Shown here one piece after another: positions 1-7,651 of a stretch of DNA of 11,773 bases; the first letter of the stretch is position 1; every line of letters begins with the position of its first letter. Made by a program: the position numbers and the translations under genes. The notes under the pieces were generated by a model. The model ran no database searches. It saw nothing but the letters and a program-made list of their open reading frames with translations, and was not told the origin of the DNA. Source of the stretch: Pseudomonadota bacterium (GTDB lineage: Bacteria; Pseudomonadota; Alphaproteobacteria; Rhizobiales; Xanthobacteraceae); contig JAEVZN010000351.1 of assembly GCA_023392205.1 (NCBI GenBank), positions 1 through 11,773 of the forward strand, in the 5' to 3' direction.

Positions 1-405
1 CGCCAGCGCCGGGCCGAAGCGCAGCATCTGCCAGAACAGGCCGCGATGCATTTTCAGCGTGCGCCCGGCCATGATGTTGTCAAGCGCGGTCATGCCGCGG
101 AACAGCGCCACATTCTGGAACGTCCGCGCAATGCCGCCGCGCGCGGCATCGTAAGGGCGCATCCTGGCCCGCGTCCGGCCCTTGAAGGTGATCCTGCCTT
201 CCTGCGGCGTGTAGAAGCCGTTGATGACGTTCAGCATCGAGGTCTTGCCGGCGCCGTTCGGGCCGATGATGGCGCGGATTTCTCCCTTCCGGATATCGAA
301 GGCCACATCGCGGATCGCCTTCACGCCACCGAAAGACAGCGACACATTCTCCACGGCCAGCAGCACCTCGCCAGCCGCTATGTCGGATGGCGCCGGGGCT
401 CTCAT
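1..405 (-). CDS. livG: ABC transporter ATP-binding protein, LivG type (partial, C-terminus cut by window edge)
   Basis: This is the cytoplasmic ATPase of a branched-chain-amino-acid-type (HAAT) ABC importer, which powers uptake through the LivH/LivM permeases. Only the first 135 residues are in the window and the frame runs open off the left edge. Visible motifs are the Walker A loop GPNGAGKT (residues 48-55) and the Q-loop in RTFQN (Q97). They sit in the LivG-style context ALFRGMTALDNIMAGR, and the Walker B and signature motifs lie outside. The start at 405 is supported by GGGGAGAGG two bases upstream of ATG and by the usual N-terminal distance to the first strand. It begins 43 nt after the acyl-CoA synthetase stop, so the two are almost certainly cotranscribed, and permease and binding-protein genes are expected to the left. 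Transporters next to acyl-CoA ligases often carry organic acids rather than leucine, so the substrate is open. Confidence 0.93.
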   Translation of the reverse strand, partial: MRAPAPSDIAAGEVLLAVENVSLSFGGVKAIRDVAFDIRKGEIRAIIGPNGAGKTSMLNVINGFYTPQEGRITFKGRTRARMRPYDAARGGIARTFQNVALFRGMTALDNIMAGRTLKMHRGLFWQMLRFGPALA

Positions 406-448
406 AACCTCTCCCCTCGCTCGCGTTCCGTCCTGCAGGAGCCAGGCA

Positions 449-2428
449 TCACGCCGCCTTCTCCGTGTTCAGGGCGACCGGCACCGGCTGCATGTCGCGG
501 ATCTTCACCCGCGCCGAGATGATACCCTTGCGCCCGTCCTCGAAGGTCACTTCGGTGGAGATATCGGCCTCGGATGCGCCGCCATAGAGCGCATCGATCA
601 GCGGCTTGTAGCGATCGGCGACAAAACCGCGCCGGACCTTTTGCGTGCGGGTGATCTCGCCGTCATCGGCGTCCAGTTCCTTGTGCAGAATGAGAAACCG
701 CCTGATCTGCGCACCAACCATCATCTCCTCGCCGGCCATCGCGCGGTTGACCTCGGCGACATGCTTTTCGATCAGGTCATAGACCCGCGGATCGCCGGCC
801 AGCTCCTGATAGGAGCCATAGACGACATTGGAGCGCTCGGCCCAATTGCCGACCGCGGTAATATCGATATTGATGAAGCAGGTCACGAATTCACGGCCAT
901 CGCCATAGGCGACCACCTCGCGAATGTTGGGATAGAATTTCAGCTTGTTCTCGATGTATTTCGGCGCGAACAATTGTCCGGTTGCAAGCCGCCCGACATC
1001 CTTGGCGCGATCGATGATCTTCAGGTGGCCGGTGGCATCGAAGAAGCCGGCATCGCCGGTCCTGACGTAACCGTCCGGCGTCATCGTCTCGGCGGTCTTT
1101 TCCGCTTCCTTGAAATAGCCGGTGAACATACCGGGCGATCTGAACATCACCTCACCGGTCTCGGAGATACGGATGTCCACATTCGGTGCGGCGGGACCGA
1201 CCGTATCGGCGCGGATCTCACGATCCGGCTGGCAGGTGACATAGAGGAATGCCTCGGTCTGACCGTAAAGCTGCTTGAGGTTGAAACCGAGCGAGCGATA
1301 AAACGAAAACAATTCCGGCCCGATCGCCTCGCCCGCCGTATAAGCGGTGCGCACCCGCGAGAATCCGAGGACATTCTTCAGCGGGCCATAGACCAGCAGG
1401 TCGCCCAGCGCATACAGCAGCCGGCCGCCCACAGGCACGCTCTGCCGGTTGAGGATTTTCTCACCGTAACGCCGCGCCACGCCGATGAAATAATGGAACA
1501 TCTGCCGCTTCAGATAACCGGCATCCTCCATACGGATCATCACCCGCGTCAGCAGATTCTCGAACACGCGCGGCGGAGCGAAATAGAAGGTCGGGCCGAT
1601 CTCGCGCAGATCCTGCTGGGCAGTATCGGAGGATTCCGGACAGGCCATGCAGAAGCCTGCGACCAGCGACTGCGCATAATTCAGGTAATGATCACCGACC
1701 CAGGCGAGCGGCAGATAGGCCAGCACCACATCGCGGTCGGTGAGCTTATCGAAAGCCACGGTATCGGTCGCGGCGGCAATGCAGCGGCCGGCAGTGAGCA
1801 CGACCCCCTTCGAGCGGCCGGTTGTGCCGGACGTATAGAGGATGATCGACGGGTCCGTCGCGATGCCCGCGGCGATCTCGCGATCGATACGCGCACTGGC
1901 TTGCGGATCGGCGTCGATGATTGCGGCGTTCTCGGCGATCAGCTTTCCAAGATCGTGCAAACGGCTGTGATCGTAATCGCGCAGGCCGCGCGTCTCGTCG
2001 TAGAGAACATGCTGCAATTTCGGCAATTGCTCCTGCACCGACAGGATCTTGTCGACCTGCTCCTGATCCTGCACCACCGCAACCGCGACATCGGCGTGAT
2101 CGAGGACATAGGCCATCTCGGTCGCGACCGCGTCCGCATAGACCGGGACCGGGATGGCGCCGAGCGCCTGCGCCGCCATCATCGAGGCATACAGCCGTGG
2201 CCTGTTGTTGCCGGCGATCCCGACCGTGTCGCCGCGCTTCACGCCGAGTTTGGACAGGCCGAGCGCCAGCGCGCGCACTTCACGCAGCAGGTCTGCCCAG
2301 GTCCAGGTCTGCCAGATGCCGAGATCTTTATGCCGCAATGCAGGACGATCGCCGCGCACACGCGCGTGATGCATCAGAAGCTTCGGAAATGTATCCGCAG
2401 CCGCCTCGAGCCCGTCGGCCAAAGCCAT
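449..2428 (-). CDS. AMP-dependent acyl-CoA synthetase, long-chain (FadD/ACSL-like) type
   Basis: This enzyme activates a carboxylic acid with ATP to an acyl-adenylate and transfers it to CoA. It is 659 residues long, the usual size for the long-chain ACSL-like subgroup. Adenylate-forming motifs appear in order: the P-loop YTSGTTGRSKGV (198-209), YGQTE (388-392), RTGDAGFFDATGHLKIIDRAKD-type hinge (456-477; TGD at 457-459), and a C-terminal TRTQKVRR (593-600) with the probable catalytic lysine K597. The open frame extends to 2575, but homology-like sequence (DTFPKLLMHHA, DLGIWQTW) starts just after the methionine at 2428. The GGGAGG there is almost in contact with that ATG. A TTG two codons later would have a normal 7-nt spacer, so 2422 is a real alternative start. 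It is followed closely by livG, which suggests a product that handles the imported acid. The chain length or aromatic nature of the substrate cannot be read from the sequence. Confidence 0.93.
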   Translation of the reverse strand: MALADGLEAAADTFPKLLMHHARVRGDRPALRHKDLGIWQTWTWADLLREVRALALGLSKLGVKRGDTVGIAGNNRPRLYASMMAAQALGAIPVPVYADAVATEMAYVLDHADVAVAVVQDQEQVDKILSVQEQLPKLQHVLYDETRGLRDYDHSRLHDLGKLIAENAAIIDADPQASARIDREIAAGIATDPSIILYTSGTTGRSKGVVLTAGRCIAAATDTVAFDKLTDRDVVLAYLPLAWVGDHYLNYAQSLVAGFCMACPESSDTAQQDLREIGPTFYFAPPRVFENLLTRVMIRMEDAGYLKRQMFHYFIGVARRYGEKILNRQSVPVGGRLLYALGDLLVYGPLKNVLGFSRVRTAYTAGEAIGPELFSFYRSLGFNLKQLYGQTEAFLYVTCQPDREIRADTVGPAAPNVDIRISETGEVMFRSPGMFTGYFKEAEKTAETMTPDGYVRTGDAGFFDATGHLKIIDRAKDVGRLATGQLFAPKYIENKLKFYPNIREVVAYGDGREFVTCFINIDITAVGNWAERSNVVYGSYQELAGDPRVYDLIEKHVAEVNRAMAGEEMMVGAQIRRFLILHKELDADDGEITRTQKVRRGFVADRYKPLIDALYGGASEADISTEVTFEDGRKGIISARVKIRDMQPVPVALNTEKAA

Positions 2429-2503
2429 CCCTCCCGGTAAACCGCGCCCTTGAGGGGTGCGGCCGACGGCCCGCCTTTTGTCGGCTTGTGTCCGTCTGTC
2501 TTG

Positions 2504-2532
2504 ATAAGAAATCAGGCCGCGTGGCCGGTCAA
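2504..2532 (-). promoter_or_regulatory. Candidate sigma-70 promoter for the acyl-CoA synthetase-liv operon
   Basis: On the minus strand TTGACC (2527-2532) is followed after exactly 17 bases by TCTTAT (2504-2509), giving five of six and four of six matches to the -35 and -10 consensus. Transcription would begin near 2497 and leave a leader of about 70 nt before the start at 2428. The -35 box overlaps the 3' arm of the hairpin at 2522-2555. Promoter calls by eye in GC-rich alphaproteobacteria are weak, so this is only a candidate. Confidence 0.4.
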
Positions 2533-2555
2533 GCCTGCGAAAGGCAAACCGGCCA
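2522..2555 (-). terminator. Two-tier hairpin between the oxidoreductase and the acyl-CoA synthetase, possible terminator
   Basis: A perfect 8-bp inverted repeat, TGGCCGGT (2522-2529) and ACCGGCCA (2548-2555), encloses a second 4-bp stem GCCT/AGGC (2533-2536 and 2542-2545) with a 5-nt loop. It begins 28 nt past the oxidoreductase stop. On the minus strand it is followed by a short T-rich stretch (TGATTTCTTATC) about 7 nt later, not a clean U-tract. It could be a weak intrinsic terminator, a transcript-processing or stability hairpin, or an operator, since it overlaps a candidate -35 box. Confidence 0.45.
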
Positions 2556-2583
2556 TCCGGGCGGGAGAGCGGCAAAGGCTTGG

Positions 2584-5500
2584 CTATTCAGCCGCCTTCA
2601 GAAATGCCGGACTGCCGGAACGGAATTGCTCCAGCAAAGCCGCTTCGTCGGCCTTGGCGGCCTGCAAATGCCGCTCCTTGACCGGGCCAAAGCCGCGAAT
2701 TTTTTCCGGGATGGCGGCAATGCCGACGGCAAGGGCGTGATTGTCCGGGCTCAACGCCGCCAGAAGCTCGTCGAGGGTTGCTTCATAATCCGCGATCAGC
2801 CTGCGCTCGGTGCGCCGTTCGGCGCTGTAACCGAACGGATCGAAGGGCGTCCCGCGCAGCACCTTGCCGCGCCTGAGCCAGCCGAAGGCGCGCATCATCC
2901 ACGGCCCGAAACTCATCTTGCGCGGTTCGCCGGTGATCTTGTCTTTGCGCGCCAGCAGCGGCGGCGCCAGATGGAATTCATAGCGCAGGCTGCCCGGTTC
3001 GAATGTGCTTTCGATCTGCTTGGCGAACGTGCCGTCGGTGAACAGACGCGCGACTTCGTATTCGTCCTTGTAGGCCATCAGCTTGAACAGATTGCGCGCC
3101 ACTGTCTCCGCAAGCGCCGTCATGCCCTGCACGCGCTCGCTTTCGGTCTTGCGCACGCTGGCCACAAGATCGCTGTAACGGCGCGCATATCCGGCATTCT
3201 GGTAATCGGTCAGGAAGCGGACGCGGCGCGCAATCGTCTCGTCGAGGCTGTGCGACAGCCGACGGTTCTCGTCCTGAGCGGCGGGTGCCGGGATCGTCTT
3301 CTCCACCGCCGCGATATCGAGCGCGGCGCGCCGCCCCCAGCGGAAGGCCGCCTGGTTCATCGCCACCGCCTCGCCGTTCAGTGCGATGGCCTGTTCGATG
3401 GAAGCCGCCTGCAGCGGAATGGCGCCCTTCTGCCAGGCATAGCCGACCATGAAGATGTTGCCGGCAATCGAATTGCCCAGCAGCGCCGTGGCCAGCCGCG
3501 ATGCATCGATAAAGGAGACGTTGTCGCTGCCCGCCGCCTGGGCAATGGCGCGCTTCAGCCGCTCGGTCGGCAGCGAGAAATCGGCATTGCGGGTGAAATC
3601 ACCGGGCAGGAATTCCGCCGTGTTGATGATCATCTTCGTTGCGCCGTGCTTGACCGCCGCCAGCACCTTCTTGTTGCCCGCCACCACGATATCGCCACCG
3701 AGCACGAGATCGGTGCCGCCCGCCGCCATGCGGATCGCGTGGATATCCTCGGCCTTGTTGGCGATACGGATATGGCTGTAGACCGCGCCGCCCTTCTGGG
3801 CGAGGCCCGCCATATCGATGATGCCGACGCCCTTGCCCTCGATATGCGCAGCCATGCCGAGAATGCCGCCTATCGTGACGACGCCGGTGCCGCCAATACC
3901 GGTCACGATGATACCGTATGGCTTGCCGATGCCGGGGAGCACCGGTTCAGGCAATGTCTCGGCCACTTCCGACACCGCCGTGCCGCGCTTCGGCTTGCCG
4001 CCATGCACCGTCACGAAGGACGGGCAGAAGCCCTTCACGCAGGAATAATCCTTGTTGCAGCTGGATTGGTCGATGGTGCGCTTGCGGCCCCATTCGGTCA
4101 TCAGCGGCTGCACCGACACGCAATTGGACTTCACGCCGCAATCGCCGCAACCCTCGCAGACCAGTTCGTTGATGATGACGCGCTTGTCGGGATCGGGAAA
4201 TGTGCCGCGCTTCCTGCGGCGGCGCTTCTCCGCCGCGCAGGTCTGGTCGTAGATCAGAACCGAGGTGCCGGGCACGGTCGCGAAATCGCGCTGCACCTCT
4301 TCGAGGTCGTCGCGGTGATGAAAGGTGATGCCCTTAGGCCAATCGATGCCGCTCGGGTATTTGCGCGGGTCGTCGCTGACCACCGCAATCCGCTTGACGC
4401 CTTCGGCGGCCACCTGCAACGCGATCTGCGGCACGTTCAGACCGCCTTCGTTCGGCTGACCGCCGGTCATGGCGACCGCGTCGTTATAAAGAATCTTGTA
4501 AGTGATGTTGACGCCGGACGCGATCGCCGCGCGGATCGCCAGATAGCCGGAGTGATTGTAGGTGCCGTCGCCGAGATTCTGGAACACATGGCCGCGTGTC
4601 GAGAATGGCGCCTCGCCGATCCAGTTGGCGCCCTCGCCGCCCATATGCGTGAACCCCTGCGTATTGCGGTCCATGAACTGGGCCATAAAATGGCAGCCGA
4701 TCCCGGCATAGGCGCGCATGCCATCCGGCACCACGGTCGATGTGTTGTGCGGGCACCCGGAACAGAAATACGGCGTGCGCTGCGCCACCTCCTGCAATTC
4801 GTTGAGGGCATGCTGCGCCTGCTTGAGACGCGAGACCTTCAGGGCGATGGCGTCGTCATTGACACGCGCCAGCACCCGGTCGCCGATGGCGATCGCGACC
4901 TCGTTGGGATCGAGCGCGCCCTTGATCGGGAACAGCCAATTTCCGCGCTCGTCCTTCTTGCCGATACAGACCGGCTGGTTGGCGGTGCCATAGAGTTCTT
5001 CGCGCACCTGCACTTCCAGAAGCGCGCGCTTTTCCTCCACCACGATGATCAGATCGAGCCCCTTGGCGAAGGCCACCAACTCGTCACGCGGGATCGGCCA
5101 GGGACATCCGACCTTGAAGATGCGCAGACCGAGTTCGTTGCAGCGCACTTCGTCGATGCCGAGTTCGTCGAGCGCCTGACGCACATCGAGATAGGCCTTG
5201 CCGGTGGTGATGATGCCGATCCTGGCATTCTGACCGCCGGAGGTGACGATCTTGTTGAGCTTGTTGGCGCGGATGAAGGCCAGCATCGCATCGCGCTTGT
5301 AATCGTAGAGCCGCGCCTCCTGCCCCAGCACCGTATCGCGCAAGCGGATATTCAGCCCGCCCTCCGGCATTACGAAGTCTTCGGGCATGACAATATTCAC
5401 GCGGTCGAGCCCGCCATCGATCACGGCCGTCGACTCGACCGTCTCGTGCATGCATTTCAGGGCCGACCAGGTGCCGCAGAAGCGCGACATGGCGATGCCG

Positions 5501-6054
5501 TAGAGGCCGTAATCGATGATCTCCTGCACGCCTGCCGGATTGAGGATCGGAATCATCACATCGACGAAGTGATATTCCGATTGATGCGCGGTGGTGGAGG
5601 ATTCGGCCGTGTGGTCGTCGCCCATCAGGGCGAGCACGCCGCCATGTTTCGAGGAGCCGGCGAAATTCGCATGGCGGAAGACATCGCCCGTGCGGTCGAC
5701 GCCCGGACCCTTGCCGTACCAGACGCCGAACACGCCGTCGTATTTGCCTTCGCCGCGCAATTCGGCCTGCTGGGTGCCCCACAGTGCGGTGGCGGCAAGA
5801 TCCTCGTTCAGCCCGGCCTGGAACAGGATGTCGTTCGGCTCCAGGAATTTGCGCGCGCGAATGAACTGATTGTCGAGGCCACCGAGCGGCGAGCCGCGAT
5901 AGCCGGTGACGAAGCCGGCGGTGTTCAGTCCCGCAAGACGGTCACGTTCCTTCTGCATCAAGCAAAGCCGGATCAGGGCCTGATAGCCGGTCACGAAGAT
6001 CTGGCGTTTTGTCAGATCGTATTTGTCGTCAAGGCCGACCTGCCGCGGGGTCAT
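2584..6054 (-). CDS. Indolepyruvate ferredoxin oxidoreductase, fused alpha-gamma form
   Basis: This cytoplasmic thiamine-diphosphate and iron-sulfur enzyme oxidatively decarboxylates 2-oxo acids, classically indolepyruvate and other aryl pyruvates from transamination, to acyl-CoA while reducing ferredoxin. The 1156 residues contain the pyrimidine-binding region (about 20-250), the family hallmark CSGCPHN (431-437), and the cofactor-binding GDGTYNHSG (495-503) leading to NDAVAMTGGQ (524-533). An iron-sulfur region has cysteines 633, 636, 639, 645, 666, 672 and 677. The gamma-type domain starts at GIGGTG (719-724) and runs to about 890. A C-terminal domain (about 930-1130) fits the uncharacterised DUF6537 found in this fused family. 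Archaeal enzymes have the alpha and gamma parts as separate IorA and IorB. The start at 6054 has AAGAAGGA six bases upstream and the typical start TKRQIFVTGYQALIRL. It is the first gene after a 283-nt intergenic region, so it probably has its own promoter. The exact substrate is inferred, not shown. Confidence 0.95.
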   Translation of the reverse strand: MTPRQVGLDDKYDLTKRQIFVTGYQALIRLCLMQKERDRLAGLNTAGFVTGYRGSPLGGLDNQFIRARKFLEPNDILFQAGLNEDLAATALWGTQQAELRGEGKYDGVFGVWYGKGPGVDRTGDVFRHANFAGSSKHGGVLALMGDDHTAESSTTAHQSEYHFVDVMIPILNPAGVQEIIDYGLYGIAMSRFCGTWSALKCMHETVESTAVIDGGLDRVNIVMPEDFVMPEGGLNIRLRDTVLGQEARLYDYKRDAMLAFIRANKLNKIVTSGGQNARIGIITTGKAYLDVRQALDELGIDEVRCNELGLRIFKVGCPWPIPRDELVAFAKGLDLIIVVEEKRALLEVQVREELYGTANQPVCIGKKDERGNWLFPIKGALDPNEVAIAIGDRVLARVNDDAIALKVSRLKQAQHALNELQEVAQRTPYFCSGCPHNTSTVVPDGMRAYAGIGCHFMAQFMDRNTQGFTHMGGEGANWIGEAPFSTRGHVFQNLGDGTYNHSGYLAIRAAIASGVNITYKILYNDAVAMTGGQPNEGGLNVPQIALQVAAEGVKRIAVVSDDPRKYPSGIDWPKGITFHHRDDLEEVQRDFATVPGTSVLIYDQTCAAEKRRRRKRGTFPDPDKRVIINELVCEGCGDCGVKSNCVSVQPLMTEWGRKRTIDQSSCNKDYSCVKGFCPSFVTVHGGKPKRGTAVSEVAETLPEPVLPGIGKPYGIIVTGIGGTGVVTIGGILGMAAHIEGKGVGIIDMAGLAQKGGAVYSHIRIANKAEDIHAIRMAAGGTDLVLGGDIVVAGNKKVLAAVKHGATKMIINTAEFLPGDFTRNADFSLPTERLKRAIAQAAGSDNVSFIDASRLATALLGNSIAGNIFMVGYAWQKGAIPLQAASIEQAIALNGEAVAMNQAAFRWGRRAALDIAAVEKTIPAPAAQDENRRLSHSLDETIARRVRFLTDYQNAGYARRYSDLVASVRKTESERVQGMTALAETVARNLFKLMAYKDEYEVARLFTDGTFAKQIESTFEPGSLRYEFHLAPPLLARKDKITGEPRKMSFGPWMMRAFGWLRRGKVLRGTPFDPFGYSAERRTERRLIADYEATLDELLAALSPDNHALAVGIAAIPEKIRGFGPVKERHLQAAKADEAALLEQFRSGSPAFLKAAE

Positions 6055-6129
6055 GCGCGATCCTTCTTGGCTCAGCTACGCGACGGAAGCATCGACGGCT
6101 AACCCGACGGCGTGGTGAGCAAATGGCAC

Positions 6130-6152
6130 AAAGGTCAACAATACTGACCTTT
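6130..6152. promoter_or_regulatory. Perfect inverted repeat, probable operator upstream of the oxidoreductase
   Basis: AAAGGTCA (6130-6137), a 7-nt spacer ACAATAC, and TGACCTTT (6145-6152) form a perfect 8-bp inverted repeat, AT-richer than its surroundings. It ends 75 nt before the oxidoreductase start codon. The inner TCA-N7-TGA fits the T-N11-A layout of LysR-type sites, and half-sites 15 bp apart also suit TetR-like dimers. As an RNA hairpin it would have no U-tract. I see no convincing -10 box paired with the TTGACC on the minus strand. No regulator gene lies in the window. Confidence 0.6.
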
Positions 6153-6270
6153 TGAGGGCACCCCCGCAAATTATCGAGGGCTTTCAATGGGGTGCCGCTG
6201 CCGAGGCGGATTCGGGCAGAGCTATTTTGGGCGACACGGCGATGAGACGCAACCCTGCGCGAGTCGATGT

Positions 6271-6290
6271 CGCATGGTGTGACCCATGCG
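6271..6290. other. Short perfect hairpin or palindrome downstream of the MFS gene
   Basis: CGCATGG (6271-6277) and CCATGCG (6284-6290) are perfect complements around the 6-nt spacer TGTGAC. The element lies 47 nt beyond the MFS transporter stop on the transcribed strand and about 215 nt upstream of the oxidoreductase start. No T-run follows on either strand, so it is not a standard intrinsic terminator. It could end the upstream transcript with Rho help, protect a 3' end, or bind a regulator. The rest of the intergenic region 6055-6337 shows no gene. Confidence 0.35.
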
Positions 6291-6337
6291 CCATAGGCGT
6301 GGCTGCGCACGCTCAATTTACTGGCAATAACGGAGTG

Positions 6338-7558
6338 TCAGGCCATCGCCGGACGCGGGCGCCCGGCCCGCAACAGCCAGAAGGCGATGGCCAGATTGAG
6401 CAGGTTCCAGCCGAGGCCATTCAGGAAGGCCATCCGGTAGGAGCCGGTCATGTCAAATATCCAGCCCGACATCCACCCGCCAAGCGCCATGCCGACAACC
6501 GTCGCCATAATCACATAGCCCACCCGCTCGCCGGCTTCCCGCGGGGGAAAATATTCGCGCACTAGGATCGCGTAACTTGGCTCGATGCTGCCCTGGATCA
6601 GCCCGAACAGGGCGGAAATCAGGTACAGCGACGTCAGACCGTCGAACAGGAAATACAGCGCCAGGGCCACGGCCTGCATGAACGAGCCGATCAGCAAGGT
6701 CACCACACCGCCGAAGCGGTCGGCAATCATCCCGGATGCGAGCCTGCTGATGATGCCGAAGCCCAGCATCAAAGACAGCATCTCGGCGCCGCGCGCCACG
6801 CCATAGCCGAGGTCGCCGCAATAGGCGACGATATGCACCTGCGGCATCGCCATCGCCACGCAGCAGCCGATGCCGGCGACACACAACAATGCGAAGAGCG
6901 CATTCGAAGAGATGCCGAGGTCAGGCGCCTTGTAGACATGGCTGCCGGGCGGCGTTTCCAGGAGCGCGGTCTTCTGGCGCAGCAGGAATGACAACGGCAG
7001 CATCGCCACTACGCAGAAGATCCCGATCCCGATATGTGTCGCGCGCCAGCCGTCTGAAGCGGTGAAATGCTGGATGACGGGCGGCCAGATGGCGCCAGCG
7101 AAATAATTGCCGGACGCCGCGATCGCCACTGCGATCCCGCGGCGGCGCAGAAACCAGTGCGACATGTCGGCAATGAGCGGACCGAAACAGGCGCCGGCGC
7201 CGAGACCGATAAAGGCATAGGCCATCGACACCATGAGCATGTTCGGTGCAAGTCCAGCGCCGACATAGCCCACGCCGTTGCAGACAATGCTGGCCAGCAC
7301 CCGCGCGATGATCCCATAACGGTCGGCGAGGCGGCCGAGAACGGCGTTGCCGGCGGCAAAGCCGAACATTGCCATCGTATAGGGAAAGGTGGCGTCCGCC
7401 CGCGGAATGCCGAATTCGGCCTGCACGGCAGGCAGCGCCACGACATAAGACCACATGCAGGCGCCACCGATCGTGGCGAGCACCAGCGCGACGCCGAGGC
7501 GCATCCAGGCCTGGGCAGAATCAACACGTTGCGGGCGGCGTCCGGCAAGGCCGTCCAT
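6338..7558 (-). CDS. MFS transporter, monocarboxylate/oxalate-formate-antiporter-like
   Basis: This is an inner-membrane secondary carrier of 406 residues with about 12 hydrophobic segments in two halves and a cytoplasmic break near 195-215. The conserved loop 2-3 motif is GRLADRYG (75-82), and the equivalent in the second half is SRLASGMIADRFGG (271-284). The opening WSYVVALPAVQAEFG with FPYTMAMFGFAAGN resembles the OFA/monocarboxylate branch of MFS, so small organic acids are plausible substrates, but specificity cannot be read. The start at 7558 has AGGAA eight bases upstream. It lies 93 nt after the dehydrogenase stop in the same direction and is likely the last gene of the TRAP-dehydrogenase transcript, although the hairpin at 7613-7644 may lower its expression. 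Confidence 0.88.
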   Translation of the reverse strand: MDGLAGRRPQRVDSAQAWMRLGVALVLATIGGACMWSYVVALPAVQAEFGIPRADATFPYTMAMFGFAAGNAVLGRLADRYGIIARVLASIVCNGVGYVGAGLAPNMLMVSMAYAFIGLGAGACFGPLIADMSHWFLRRRGIAVAIAASGNYFAGAIWPPVIQHFTASDGWRATHIGIGIFCVVAMLPLSFLLRQKTALLETPPGSHVYKAPDLGISSNALFALLCVAGIGCCVAMAMPQVHIVAYCGDLGYGVARGAEMLSLMLGFGIISRLASGMIADRFGGVVTLLIGSFMQAVALALYFLFDGLTSLYLISALFGLIQGSIEPSYAILVREYFPPREAGERVGYVIMATVVGMALGGWMSGWIFDMTGSYRMAFLNGLGWNLLNLAIAFWLLRAGRPRPAMA

Positions 7559-7612
7559 GGTCAGGCTTCCTGTTGGCCGGGCACCATGATGACCGGACGC
7601 GGCAACATCAAG

Positions 7613-7644
7613 CCAATTGAATGCAAGGCTCGCATTCGCATTGG
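7613..7644 (-). other. Intercistronic hairpin between the dehydrogenase and MFS genes
   Basis: CCAAT/ATTGG (7613-7617 with 7640-7644) and GAATGC/GCATTC (7619-7624 with 7632-7637) form an 11-bp stem broken by a small 1x2 internal loop, with a 7-nt terminal loop. It starts about 7 nt after the dehydrogenase stop on the minus strand. No U-tract follows, so a processing, 3'-end-stabilising or partial-attenuation role is more likely than clean termination. Confidence 0.45.
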
Positions 7645-7651
7645 TGATGGA

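Noticed and set aside
221..2440. A 739-codon plus-strand open frame antisense to the acyl-CoA synthetase
   Set aside because: It has no domain, an odd composition and no ribosome binding site, and it covers a well-supported gene. It is an artefact of high GC content.
2429..2575. A 49-codon N-terminal extension of the acyl-CoA synthetase
   Set aside because: This stretch holds the hairpin and promoter candidate, shows no similarity to the family's N-terminus, and the family-like sequence begins right after the methionine at 2428.
1921..6102. A very long plus-strand open frame (1393 codons) antisense to the oxidoreductase gene
   Set aside because: The translation is rich in Arg, His, Ala and Asp with no recognisable domain. 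It mirrors a GC-rich coding strand with few antisense stop codons, and the minus-strand gene is clearly real with catalytic motifs throughout.
6180..6200. A sigma-54-like GGCAC...TTGA pattern on the minus strand upstream of the oxidoreductase
   Set aside because: The spacing between the GG and the downstream element is one base short and the essential GC is GA, so it fails the -24/-12 consensus.
6029..6316. A 95-codon minus-strand frame in the intergenic region overlapping the oxidoreductase start
   Set aside because: It runs in a different frame into the start of the oxidoreductase, has no recognisable motif, and is composition-driven. It would also cover the palindromic operator candidate.
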